From positions 469,364 to 533,363 of the forward strand of contig NC_054572.1 of the NCBI RefSeq assembly GCF_017654505.1: DNA of 64,000 nt, written 5' to 3'. Numbering within the stretch: position 1 is the first letter of the stretch; the number at the start of each line of letters is the position of its first letter. The position numbers and the translations under genes are program-made. The notes below the pieces were generated by a model that ran no database searches, was not told the DNA's origin, and was given only the letters and a program-made list of their open reading frames with translations. The stretch comes from Polyodon spathula (taxonomy: Eukaryota; Chordata; Actinopteri; Acipenseriformes; Polyodontidae). Of this stretch, positions 1-13,924 are shown piece after piece.

Positions 1-857
1 ATTGCACTGTAGTTACTCCTCAGTAACACAATGCAAACACATTAGGTCATGCAGTAACAATGCAACAACATGTCTACAAAATAAAAAGTTCCTTGCGTCC
101 TTTGTAACTGCATGCTTTTCAACAAGCGCTTGTGCATTTGCTCAGTAACTATTAAATGTATTTGCTCTGTAACCACATGTGTAACTACAATGTAATTACA
201 ATGTCATTATAGAGGCGCTAATTGAAAGTGTTATGCGAATGTGTAGTTAACATGCAAGGCCATTGGTTATCTACCAATACAACTGAATAAACGTACCACA
301 GGAATGAAGTCCAAGCTAACATTAACAGATACTATGTTACAGTTTTATGTGTTTTCGGGGCTCGGAAATGTAATTTCCTTCGGGCATCCTGCCAATTAAT
401 TGTATGGCAATGCACTTCCTAAGGCTTGGCGTCTGCTGTTTGAAACCACAGACACACTGCCCCCCACCCACAGAACCACTGTACAAATGTCCTTTTCCAA
501 TGAGCCGCGTGCCCGTGCATTAGCATTTAAATGAGAAGTGTTTCTGGGGCCGTTGGCACAGAGCCAGCCTTTCTACGATCCTGCTGAATGGTGGATGAGA
601 GCCGAGTTCAGCAGCAGAGCTTGACTGGAGCGGGTACAGCCCAGGACAGTATCACTGAGTCGAGTCACACTTACACTCATAGGCACTGATCACTGCGAAC
701 AATCACTATAGGTGGAAATTAATCATCTTAAATGTCAAAGAATAAAGGGGTCAAACAGCCCAGCCTAAAATACTCCATTCTCAGCGCTCCAGCACTGTCA
801 TTACCTAGTCTAGCACTGTATTTCCCTAGTGTCTAATTATGAGAAGGAAACCTATGC

Positions 858-922
<65 letters not shown>
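858..922. repeat. (TAA)n microsatellite
   Basis: About 21 uninterrupted ATA/TAA units. The Asn-repeat reading frame across it is an artefact. Confidence 0.95.
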
Positions 923-1658
923 TACAAACACAAGACAGCACATCTGCAATTGTTTGCAAGGTTAGCAGTTTTTATGACTCTCGGCTGTTCTTGGCTACGT
1001 GGATTCTGGACTTCATCTACCGAGGGTGCATGCTGGGATACAGCAGGGTGCATGCTGATAAGGAAAAAGCAACCTGCCTGCCTTGAGTGAAATAGCTCGC
1101 ATCACAGGTGTCGTTGTCCATCCATCAACAGTCCAAAGCACCTTTGACCATTGTTCCATAGTACAATTTCTGTGTCCTTGTGCATGTTTTAGCCCTTTAG
1201 TCTTGTTCCCCTTTCTTAACAGAGGTATTCTTACTGCAACACATTCTTCAAGTGCTGATTTCAAGAGTGACCTTTTGACTTGATGGACAACGACACATAT
1301 ATGCATGCAATGATCAGCTCAATGCTTCTGCAGTGGTTTTAGGTTTAGCCACATCCTGCTGGTCTGTTGATATCGCTTCTTGGCTGGTCATGTGATCAAA
1401 AGGTCTATCATAATCTTACAACATTAAAAACAACTCAAGAGAGATTTTATTGTGTCACAAAATTCTATTCAACAGTGAAGGTGTTGCTGGGACTAATCGT
1501 AATACAACCATTGTTTCTGTAAGGTGACATTGCTGGGTGATATACGGTAGAGTTGACTGGAATTCCCTCCATATAAGACCTGCTTCCATTCTCTTCAAAG
1601 CGGCTGAGTCACAACTGAGGAGACCCATTAAACCCCATTATCTGGTCAGGCAGAGTGC

Positions 1659-1713
<55 letters not shown>
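1659..1713. repeat. (GA)n microsatellite
   Basis: GA dinucleotide repeat with one CA interruption. Confidence 0.95.
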
Positions 1714-1715
<2 letters not shown>

Positions 1716-3060
1716 CTGCACTATTGATTGGTAGAAAGGGGTGTATTATCTCATCTATGATAAAGACGTTCAGTGTCAAGGGACTGCCCGTAGTGCAGAC
1801 AGACAGAGCGATCTGAGCATGGCATCACTGCACCACATTCTACAGGTAACACTCAACAATACAGCACTGAACTCTCGACGCTACAGGTAAAGCCCAGGAG
1901 GTGGTTGTTGTTAGCTTGTTTTTAATTCCAATTTATGATAACACTTTGCTTTAAGTCTCTCTGATTACTTTGAATTCACATAGTAGTTACTTAGTAAATA
2001 CATGTGTACTTACACATACTTACAATATTATTATGCATCGTTACACTATACTTAATATGCCTTTTTTTGCATGCTATATTCCTAACCCTGACCCTAAACA
2101 TAATTCTAACCCCCCTAACCCTAACCCTAACCGTTTCCTGATACAATTTTGTTCTAATCCGCGTCATAGACGCTGGGTAGAAATGGTGTCTTTGTCAACA
2201 AACCCAGGGTTAGTTCAAAAGTAAATAACCTAGTTCTGATACACCAATATTGAGCTGATACTGTAGATAGTGCCAGCCAGGTTACATCATAAAATGTCTT
2301 CTGGACATGGTGTGCAGGACATATTCCTCATACATTTGATATAACGTCTTTTCTAAGATTCACTTTTTAAAATACCACATGGTATGGTAATAAATTAAAT
2401 ACAGGCCATTGGGCACTTCATTAGACCTGTGCTTCCACTCACCTGAGTTCCTTCCCCCTATTTAGGGGAGATTATTAATCACACTCCTGCTGAGATGGCT
2501 CCCATTACACCCCTGCCCCACTGGGATAAGCTACAGGGGTGAAAGGGTTATTACATGTTTACTGACTGGGATTTGAAATTGCTCTGGGGCAGCTTGAAAG
2601 AGCTCTAACGGGAGTCTTGTGACATGAGGGTCCATTAGGCACCGTGTAGTTAAAAGATGATGCTAGCCAGTGCAGCTTTTCTATAAGACTCATGAATCCG
2701 ATCCCTCGGAGCAAGAGGGAGAGACACACAGGCTCATTAACCATTTCCACAGCCAGACATTAGAGGGAATCAGAGACCCTCCGTGGAATTAAAGACATTA
2801 ACAGACGCTATGGGGAATTATAAACATTGTGGGGGAGCATTGTTTAACATCAATAAAGAAGGAGAAGAAGCAGAAGAAGAAAGAAATACCACAACGGTGC
2901 CTGTGTGAACTCCACTGAGTAGTGCTACACAGGCCTTGCACAAAGAGTTGATAGGCGTGATGACCACATGAAAATGTGACCTTGTTCTCTCCAACACTAG
3001 CGTTGTGGGGAAAGCAAGTCCCCTTGTGCACCCAGGCGGAAGCAATGTCACAACACGGTT

Positions 3061-3705
3061 TATATGTTTTATTTAACCTTTAATTAACAAGTAAAGTCCC
3101 ATTGAGATTAAACATCTATTTTTTCAAGGGAGACCTGGTCAACAAGGTGGCATATAATACAAAATAACACACACACAAAAAAACCACATACATATTCAAA
3201 TGAGCACAATCAATACAAAAGTTAATTACATTGCAAGAATCAATTTGGAAGCACCGGCCAAAACAAAGTCTCAGCTACACAGATGTCAATTTTTACTCCT
3301 TTAATTAAAGGTATCAAGTTGCAGTTCTTCCTGAAGTTTATTCCATGACAATAGAACTGGAACACTGAATGCTTTTTTCAACTCCATACGAACCCCGGAA
3401 ACTGAAAAACCTAAAATAGTCTGAGATCTAAAATTGTGAGTACTACTAGAGATAATTAACAATGTATTAAGATCATGTGGAGTTTTGCCAAGGATAAGCT
3501 TCTAAACAATTATATACCAGTGTTTCAACCTTCGCAGAGATAAAGAAGTCAGACCAGCTAATCCATATAAATCACTGCGATGAACAGAATAACCCAGATT
3601 GGTTATAAATCTCAAAGCAGAATGGTACAAAGGATCTCGTATTCTTAAGACAGTGGTCGTAGATACTCTATAAATAATGCCACCATAGTCCAAAAAAATT
3701 TACTC
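3061..3705 (-). mobile_element. 3' fragment of a non-LTR (LINE) retrotransposon
   Basis: On the minus strand, 3693-3502 reads DYGGIIYRVSTTT, YHSALRFITNLGYSVH, LTSLSLRRLKHWYI, the typical C-terminal region of a fish LINE reverse transcriptase. After an internal stop the homology continues near 3420-3310 with a SWNKLQEELQLDTFN-like ending. The element's 3' tail then contains CTCAATGGGACTTTACTTG and GGTTAAATAAA near 3110-3066. The 5' part is missing and the frame is broken, so this is a dead, 5'-truncated copy. Clade not assigned. Confidence 0.75.
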
Positions 3706-4732
3706 AAAAGCAATTGTTTTCTAAAAAACAGGAATTTAGGAGAACGGGTTTAGGTCTTTCAATGTCACCCACAGCTCTATAATGCTCAGCCAAGGTGAAA
3801 CTATGAGAAACAAGTAGACAGATGTTTCAGCTAGTGCCTTCCTCAAATGAGTTTGTCTTTCAATTTCATACATTTCTTTCCTTCAGCCTTACCACATCCT
3901 CTGGGTCCGTCACCTTCATAGTCTATAAATATGCATGATCCTAAATCTAGATGGTCTGCCATGAATATTCTATTTACATTGCAGTGCAGTCTATGAAACA
4001 GAGGGTGCAATGGAGCTTAGCACTGCTAAGGCCTTGTAGTTTATCACGATTACACGATCTGTACATACTGTGTTTCCCTTTTGGGGTACTGTGGCGAAGT
4101 GGTTTGCAGTGCGCAGCTATAGATGTGATTCAATGCTTAAACAGACGACTGACAACGAAGTTCACAGTCCAAACAATCCTTTATTTGTTGCATAAGTGCT
4201 AATGTGCAAGTGGTGAAATACAATTTATTCGTGAACAGTTGGTGCTGGCCTTTAGCGACAGCTCCCTGTACGTGTTAGCCATCTAACAAGAACAAACGAG
4301 TACAGTTAGATCGACAAAACAAACAAACACTAAACACTCATGGCTGCTTTACAGTCCTTCAGCGATTCTCTAGGAACCATAACAACCACACCCCATTTTG
4401 TACCTTCAGCCACGCCCCCTTGGTTAGCGAGGGCAATCGCTTTTCCTCCAATCTGGGAGGGAGCCAATATTCATTCTTTTTCTGTCACTTTTAAACATTG
4501 TCATTTAAAAAAAAAAATTATAATAATTAATATTATTAGAATTGTTCTCAAAGCTCTTTACTCCAAATCATAATTAACACTATTTTCTCAGGAAGGAAAA
4601 TAGATAAAATTACAAAACCAGTAAGAAACAACTCAGGGCATTCAATTTAGTGGATTGGAAATCATTTGGAAATGTTTCTTATTTTTTTTGTGATTCTTGA
4701 AATTTGTGTTTTAATAAAATTTGAGTTAATAA

Positions 4733-4856
4733 AACACAGTGAAAGCATAGTAAAGCATGGTAAAGAATAGGAAGGTGTGGTAAAGCATATTAATTAACAC
4801 GGCAAACCAGGGTAAACTATGGTAAATGCATAGTATAACCATGGGAAAAGCATGGG
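4733..4856. repeat. dispersed TAAAGCATGG-type repeat
   Basis: Degenerate tandem of decamer-like words (TAAAGCATGG, TAAACCAGGG, TAAACTATGG) ending in ATAGTATAACCATGGGAAAAG. The same words and the same end recur at 42095-42262. Confidence 0.7.
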
Positions 4857-5404
4857 AAAACTGAAAAAATATTGTGCACAGATATTGTGGTAAATTTGTA
4901 TAAGGGATGATGGTTTGGAGTAAATATATCTGAGAATTCAATCCTAAATGTCATGTTTGAGTAGCAATAGCCAGGGCAGGAATTGAAGTTTGAGTAATGA
5001 AAATGGGCTATGATTACAGTCCCTATAACAAAACTGGCTACATTTTTATGAACATGGTCCTCTATCTGAACATATACAGTATCAAGGAAAAGCAAAGAAG
5101 GAACTCTTTGCTGTTAAATAAATCATAGCTAGTAGTCTTGCATTATTGATTTACAGTGTGGTAATCCGCTTTCTAAGAGCTGAAACCTGATTAGGGACAA
5201 ATAAAAAGTGCATTCCAATACTAAGGATGAAAAAAGCCTCATGCATAGCAAATGTAGAGCTGTTTTAAAAGCAAAGGAAACGGAATTGACAGAAATAAGC
5301 TTTCAGCTTGCTCGTTTATGATATTAATCGACAGAACAATTCCGGAGTTCCAGTCTAGCAAACCGACTGGAGAATTACCTCATCTGACAGCCAAAATCTA
5401 TAGT

Positions 5405-5429
5405 GGGGGGGGGGGGGGGGGGGGGGGGG
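5405..5429. repeat. poly(G) run
   Basis: 25 consecutive G, a potential G-quadruplex; length may be affected by sequencing. Confidence 0.9.
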
Positions 5430-6377
5430 TACAAAAGTTATACTTTTCTTACCCATGTATCGTTGATTTCCAGTTTTTATATTCCAGTTTCTGTTTTTCA
5501 TTGCATCCTTTCAACTTATTATTTTTTTTAAAGTTTGAGCTCACCATGGTTCTTCGCAATCTGTTTTCTACAGAAGACCATTAAAACATGTCTCTAGGTA
5601 TTTCCGTATGTGTAATCTTGACATCTATGTGATCGAATCATTGATTAATCACACCTGTTTGCTGGTGATATGAAATTGCATTGAAAGACAATTGCAAGTA
5701 ATCACTTTTACTGACGTAATCTGACATTTTCTATTGAGCTGGACTGCCGTTTGTGCTTCCTTCAGCCAAATGCCATGTCTAAAAAAAGATTAAACATACA
5801 TCAAGCATCTGTATTAGTGTAAATTACCAGCTGCACTACAGCGTGGAATACTGCACTTAACAGATCTGTTTTTGGTATTCTGTAAGCTTTCAAATTTCAG
5901 ACTAACAAAGGTAACGTACTGGGTGCTATTTTGTTTTAGCTGAAGAAAAAGTAGAATTTAGTGTTGATTTCAGATACTGTTTGAAAGATATGTTGAATAA
6001 AAACAAAAATCAGTTTACTTGCAACGAAGATGATATGATACAATTGTAGTACTGCCACCATTCTGAGATATTGTGAAATATTGGGTACACCTTCCAGTTG
6101 ACCTATTGTCAAGGTCTTCAGACGTACCCTCTGCCATTTTTCAAGATTTCTTTTTTCGTGCACCGGTTTTTGATACCACCCTCACGTAGACAAGAATAAT
6201 CGATCATCTATTTTTTAAGCAAACAAAGCCCACAGGTGTGGTTAACGGATTCACTATCTGTGGGATCAGTCAGTGCTATGGAACAAGTGCTGCTTGGAAA
6301 CAAAGGGAATGTGAGTTTATCTTCAAACTAGGAACTGTGGAACCTCTTGGAATGAACATTCTATTCTGACATAATCA

Positions 6378-6385
6378 TGACGTCA
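6378..6385. promoter_or_regulatory. palindromic cAMP response element-like site TGACGTCA
   Basis: Exact 8-base CREB/ATF consensus, downstream of nfasc. No nearby promoter was recognised, so function is unknown and chance occurrence is possible. Confidence 0.2.
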
Positions 6386-6580
6386 TTCACAGAATTCTTG
6401 AAAAATAGCATGTTTACTGAACTTGTGTATTGAACTTGGTGCAGTCTTTCCTCTTCAGCTAAAGGCAGACTTCCTGTAGATTTCCAGGGTTTCAGTTGTT
6501 GGATGGAGCACTAAGTGTCCTTTCTTTGGAGCAAACGTGTACCCAAATCTGTCATTTACACCAGGGATTCTCTTTGATCC

Positions 6581-6630
6581 CCTGGCTCCCAGTCCTCAGC
6601 TCTAACTGTTACGCCACACTGCTTTCAACA
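6581..6630 (-). repeat. tRNA-derived repeat fragment
   Basis: On the minus strand it resembles GCAGTGTGG...TAGAGCTGAGGACTGGG, a degraded D-arm/A-box-like unit that recurs several times in the window. Confidence 0.45.
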
Positions 6631-8466
6631 ATCCTTAGCTAAAAATCTAATCTCTAGCTCTTTACCTGAAAATTAAAAGCGTGATTATTTACAAAGAAAA
6701 CAAGCGAAAGAAAGACCGACCCCAATGGGTGAGGTTCCAAGAGCTATATAACTATTTATTTTATTTTTAAAAATTATTTTATTAGAATTAACACAGAATA
6801 AAAAATACAAAATGAGATTAAACCCAAAGGTTGTGCAGTTATGTTACACATTTTTTTTGTACAAAATACAAGCCTGGGTAAATGCAGTTGTGGTTATTAT
6901 TATCATTAATATTATTGTTATTACTTTTTGCACAAGAAACACACGATTTCTTCAAGATGCTCCTGGTTTATTAAAAATAAAAAACAAAAAACAAAAACAA
7001 AAACAAAAAAAACACACACACACACACAAGAAAAGCTTTTTGAATCTTGCTTAGGTCAACCAGGTCAACCAAAACCAAGTTGGACTCGTTGCATTAGGAA
7101 TTATGAAATAACTGAACAAGAAAAAAAAAAAAAAAAGTTTAAAATGACCAGCAAGGGAAGGAGAATAAAAGAAACAGACAGGTGGCGATCAAGAGCATTT
7201 CTTACTGTTCTGGCAGAACTTTATCAGTGAGCTACATTAACAGCTCCCTAAACGCTGCAAACATAAATACTGGACCAGCAAAAAACATCCTCACTGCTTG
7301 ACACACAGCACACACCAAGACTAGACCAGTGTCTTTTTGATGCCTCCTGCTCTGCGGAAAGAACACTAATGAACAGAGGCTGGATCAAAGTGCAGTCTGG
7401 CATACTAAGCATCTGATGTGCACACCAGTCATGCAAAATCTGCTGATGCCAAGTTTGTGTGATTGAAGCCCTGCACAGCATGTAAATGACGGCCACCTGA
7501 AAACACCAGTGCATGAGCAACTTGCAGGCTCTGCTGTCCACTTCGAACCCTGCTGTGAATGAAGATCTCGGCAAGACCAAGAACAATATACACTTTAAAG
7601 TAACAGGTTCCAATGTTAATGCAATGGAACAGCACACAGATAACATCCAGACAGCCCAGAAACGATTCTTAGGGTTAGGTACTGTAGTTTATTTGGAATG
7701 AGTTCCAACAGACTGTCGCTGGAATGAAACAGTTAATGAAAACTTGAAGTTTGTTTTTTGACTGCTTCTGAAACCAACTGGATGGCACCGAATCTAAACA
7801 AGGAACCTACAAGTGCACACCTCTCTCCCCACGAAGTAACCAGAGCCAAACGCTTCTCCACGTTCTCTCGTCGAAGAGAGCTGGATCAAATCGAACTGCT
7901 CTGTACGTCAACAGACTGAACACCTGGCCAGGGATTAAATCACAGTGATTCACTTTAATACAGGGTCGTCAAAATAACACATGAAAGCAAACAATTGGGA
8001 GAATGATAACTGATAACTTTCACATTTTTGGCATTGTACGCAGTGTTAGCGTGAAACCAGTACACGCGGTTATTCTAGTTTTGGTTATCTAGTAGGGATG
8101 CTCAGAATTATAATGGGACCCCAGGGCTTGGTCTTTTCTAACCTGCACGAGTGTTGCAGGACTCTTGATTTAATTGAGGGTTAAGGTTCCTTTAGTACGC
8201 TTTGAGTAAAGGTAAAACTGTCACAGGATCAATCTTGGATTACATGTTTCATATTCAAGTTGCCCAGGGTTCAAAATGAAATTTAAAAATAGAAAACATA
8301 TACATATATTTTATTGCTGTGATGTTTTTTTTTTTTTTTTTGGGGGGGGGGGGGGACCTGAGAGAAAAATATTTTTGGGAGCAATCTAACTGATGTTTGT
8401 TGTGTAGACTGGTGGATCTCCTTCCATCTCTTGCTACTAGTGGGCTCACTTAACTCTGAGATAGTC

Positions 8467-8910
8467 AAATCCACTGCCTTCCACACTGCAGCCCATCACT
8501 CTAACCACTGAGCTGTTCAAACCCACTGCCTTCAACACTGCAGCCCAGAACTCTAACCTCTGAGCTGCTCAAACCCACTGCCTTCCACACTGCAGCCCAG
8601 CACTCTAACCACTGAGCTGCTCAAACCCACTGCCTTCCACACTGCAGCCCAGAACTCTAACCTCTGAGCTGCTCAAACCCATTGCCTTCCACACTGCAGC
8701 CCAGCACTCTAACCACTGAGCTACTCAAACCCACTGCCTTCCACACTGCAGCCCAGCACTCTAACCACTGACCTACTCAAACCCACTGCCTTCCACACTG
8801 CAGCCCAGCACTCTAACCACTGACCTACTCAAACCCACTGCCTTCCACACTGCAGCCCAGCACTCTAACCTATGAGCTGCTCAAACCCACTGCCTTCCAC
8901 ACTGCAGCCC
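8467..8910 (-). repeat. 52-bp tandem array of tRNA-like units
   Basis: About 8.5 copies of a 52-base unit. On the minus strand each unit contains GCTCAGTGGTTAGAG, which matches a tRNA D-arm and pol III A box, then GGGCTGCAGTGTGGAAGGC, then GGGTTTGAG, which is B-box-like. Copies differ by a few substitutions. About 2.3 further copies lie at 24572-24688. Confidence 0.85.
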
Positions 8911-11115
<2,205 letters not shown>

Positions 11116-11121
11116 TTATTG
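11116..11121 (-). terminator. candidate polyadenylation signal AATAAA
   Basis: AATAAA on the minus strand in the AT-rich stretch downstream of the nfasc stop codon. It is only the first match by eye, and its AT-rich setting makes a chance hit likely. Confidence 0.15.
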
Positions 11122-11555
11122 ATAATTAAGCATTTGTCAGAAACCGCTAGAAGATAAACAGTTTTCTTTGAAGGAAACCCAGTTTGGGCAATTTGAAGAC
11201 TAATTGACAAAGTCTTCACCTATAAAAATATATGAATGGCTTAAGTCCACCAGGGTTAAGGTCAGTTCCTGTTTTTCAGTTCCAATTCCTTTTTAAAATC
11301 AATTCCCTTCTAATCAATTCCAACACGACATTGATCAAAATTGCAATGAGCCGCGTTCTGTTAAAATGATCTGCTCACAGTGGCAACAAATTACGTTAAC
11401 AGAAGTCACTGTTAGTCAATTGGCTTCAAATGAAAGCCATTGAGCAATCACAAACAATTATGTGTGTCTCTAAAATAACAAGTCCAGTTCCAAATCCTTC
11501 AAAGGAATTGGGATTGGGAATTGATTTTAAAAACTACAGCTCTAACTACAGGCCC

Positions 11556-11626
11556 ACTCTGCCTCCCAGTCCTTCAGCTCTAAGCACATGGTCAGAAAAC
11601 ACCCCAGTCCCTCAGCTCTACCCTTT
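11556..11626 (-). repeat. tRNA-derived repeat fragments
   Basis: Two degraded copies of the CCCAGTCC-TCAGCTCTAA unit about 50 bases apart, the same family as at 28200, 46409 and 59404. Confidence 0.45.
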
Positions 11627-11965
11627 TGTTAATCCACGTGTAAATACACAGGAATGGCACACCCCTATTTTGTCTCAATGCATGAAATGAACAACAAAAA
11701 ACCAATAATAATCCAAAACAACTGAATGAACATCAGCATCTTTTACATATTTCACAAACTCAAACAGTCCTCAAAATACAGTGTCCTCCATTCCTTCCGC
11801 TCAGCCGGCAACATCCCCAAATACGGGGGAAAAAAAAAACTCCTCTTTTATCCGAGACGTGAGTTGAAATATCATGCTCCTTGGATCCACATTTTAAGTT
11901 CTAGGTTTCATTAACGGCCAACATAAATAAACCCCTCGCCACTTAAACCTTAAAACACCTTCTGC

Positions 11966-12031
11966 CACACACACACACACGCGCGCACACACACACACGC
12001 ACACACAAGCACACACGCACACACACAAGCA
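11966..12031. repeat. (CA)n microsatellite, interrupted
   Basis: CA repeat with CG and AG interruptions. Confidence 0.95.
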
Positions 12032-13692
12032 CAGCAGTCCAGGGCCACTCAAACAAAGGTTTGCCAAGGCTGCATATAAATTACTAGATCAAGCGGTGTA
12101 CCATTTTTTACAGAATAATGACAACAGGAGATTAGTCATTTTACAGGGTCCAGTGAATGTGCAGGGGGACACAGAGGTCAAAGGGGTTTCGGTCTTAGCA
12201 GAAAGAAAAAGGCAAAACCAAAGACTGGGTCCCGTTGGGAACCAGGGCTGATGTCAGTATCCAAGCTGTTTGGTTGAGTGCATCTGCTGTTAAAAGAGAT
12301 GGCTAGGGGCTGGCTGTGTCGACTTCTGCCTCACTGTCTTTGAGGCTCTCTCCTGATGACCTCTGCTTAAATCCTTTCCCTTTTTTTTTGGTCTCTCATC
12401 GTTTAAAGAGTTTTTTTCTCTTGACACGTCGCAGGCGTTTTTGTTTGGCAGTTTTGTAAAGTAGCGTGTGTTTCGAGCGTTTACTGGGGTGCTCTTTGCT
12501 ATTTCTCTGGGAGTAAGATACACAGGATGATGGTGGTGGGGAGAGGAGAGGAAGCGGGTCTGTCACGTTTTCTCCCCCTCGGTTCAGTCAGTGGTGGGTG
12601 AGCCAATGCCTCTTGTTCCAGTGAGGCTGATCCGTGTGGCCCCATTGGCTTCTGACGCAGGGAGTCGCTGCAGCAGGGATGGATGAGTTGGAGCAGGGAT
12701 GGGTGAGCTGGAGCAGGGGTGGGGTTGCTCTGGATACAATAAAAATAATCAGAAAAGAAACAAAGGAGCAGGATCTTAAAACTGACCATGTGGGCAGCCT
12801 TCTCTTTGAGAGAACACCAAGCTTCTGCTCTCCAGTCATTGCAAAAATACCACCCAACCAGGGGTATTCTAGTTCGGATTTTCCTTCCAGTTGGGTCCTC
12901 CATGCTGTTTTTGAACCGGTTTTCCATTGCACAATAAAGTCTACATGTTCTATAACAAGTCTACTTTGCAGAGTAAATTGCTTTTTTCCCTCCCATCATT
13001 TTTTTTTACGTTTATCATTCTGTGGGATGTTTTTCTAGCTGGCTATAGTTTCCGGTGCCTTGTCTTTGATTTTCCCATTACAGAAAGTCACATGACTCTG
13101 AAATCTTTTAACTGCGCAGATCCCACCTGTAGTATACTACATTATACAGCAGGCAGAGCCACATATATAGAAGGTCAGATAACTTTGCATCAATCACTTT
13201 ATACACACCAGACAACAAGACAAAAATATACGCTATTGATATCAATATGATAAAATCATCAGAACTGCTCTTGTATCTGACGGGTGCAGCTGTGCAATGG
13301 AAATGGCACGTCAATAAGCTTATATATGTATGTACAGGCCTGATTGGGACAAAGACCTGGAGCAGGATTGTCTTTCTAAACAACCCTATCACCATGTCTC
13401 CTCTCACTCTCATCGCTGACCTACATGGACTTCCTTTGCACTCTCCCACTTCTGCCTGTACTACGGTTTAGAGTAGTAGGGTTAGGAAACTGGTCCCATT
13501 GTGGCTCCAACTTGGATCTATCCTGCTGTAACTGTAGACCGGCTGGATCCAAGATGGTGGACACTGGGTGCAGTTTCCTGACCTGCTCCTATTCTTTGAA
13601 CAGTGGTGTATTCCTGCGTGGTGTTCTTGGTTCTTGGTGTCTTTGTGTCAGTCAGCAGCACTCTCCCCCCTCCCCCACCCCCCATGGCAGGG

Positions 13693-13924
13693 TTACGCCA
13701 GCGAGTAGATGGCATTGACAGGAGACGTGGCCTCGGAGCTCTCGTTGCCCTCAGTTTCCTCCTTGTCCTTCTTGACAGTGTACTGGCCGATGAAGGAGCC
13801 GTCCTCATTGAACTGGCCATCCCCCCCTTCTCCGTAGTCCACCAGGCTGTCATCGCTCTCCTGCTGCTTGATAGTCCCTTCCAGAGAGGTCTGGCTGCCC
13901 TGCAGGGGCTTGTTATCCTCATCG
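13693..13924 (-). CDS. nfasc: nfasc exon 32: cytoplasmic tail with FIGQY and C-terminus
   Basis: Reads [40 protein letters not shown], then [20 protein letters not shown] and [16 protein letters not shown], stop TAA at 13695-13693. FIGQY is the ankyrin-binding site, regulated by tyrosine phosphorylation in the family. The terminal SLA is specific to neurofascin. Acceptor CCCCAAAG, phase 2. Confidence 0.98.

Larger units (their letters stand above)
1..3060. other. non-coding flank, repeats only
   Basis: No gene recognised. The first 250 bases are rich in GTAATTAC/GTAACTAC-type words, and 1970-2230 joins similar words to CCCTAA-like units; both look like dispersed fish repeats. A TAA microsatellite and a GA microsatellite are listed separately. 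Confidence 0.5.
3706..8466. other. non-coding flank, no gene seen
   Basis: AT-rich sequence with short open frames only. Contains a GGTAAAGCATGG-type repeat (4733-4856), a run of 25 G (5405-5429), a palindromic TGACGTCA (6378-6385), a tRNA-derived repeat scrap (6581-6630) and poly(A)/CA tracts near 6970-7030. A 132-codon minus-strand open frame at 7646-7248 has no recognisable domain. Confidence 0.5.
11116..13692 (-). other. possible nfasc 3' UTR and flank
   Basis: No conserved coding block is seen after the stop codon. Going down the minus strand, the first AATAAA I noticed is at 11121-11116, next to TA repeats, which would make a 3' UTR of about 2.6 kb. I did not see this hexamer on the minus strand between there and the stop. 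The true 3' end is unknown. The stretch includes a (CA)n tract at 11966-12031 and a short GAGCAGGG-type tandem near 12655-12720. Confidence 0.25.

Noticed and set aside
7248..7646. 132-codon minus-strand open frame
   Set aside because: No recognisable domain, Cys-rich random-looking composition, no splice partners seen.
8467..8910. CRISPR-like regular repeats
   Set aside because: Units are contiguous without unique spacers and the genome is eukaryotic.
12499..13038. Several overlapping open frames of 107-142 codons on both strands
   Set aside because: Lie in the presumed 3' UTR of nfasc; mutually overlapping and without domains.
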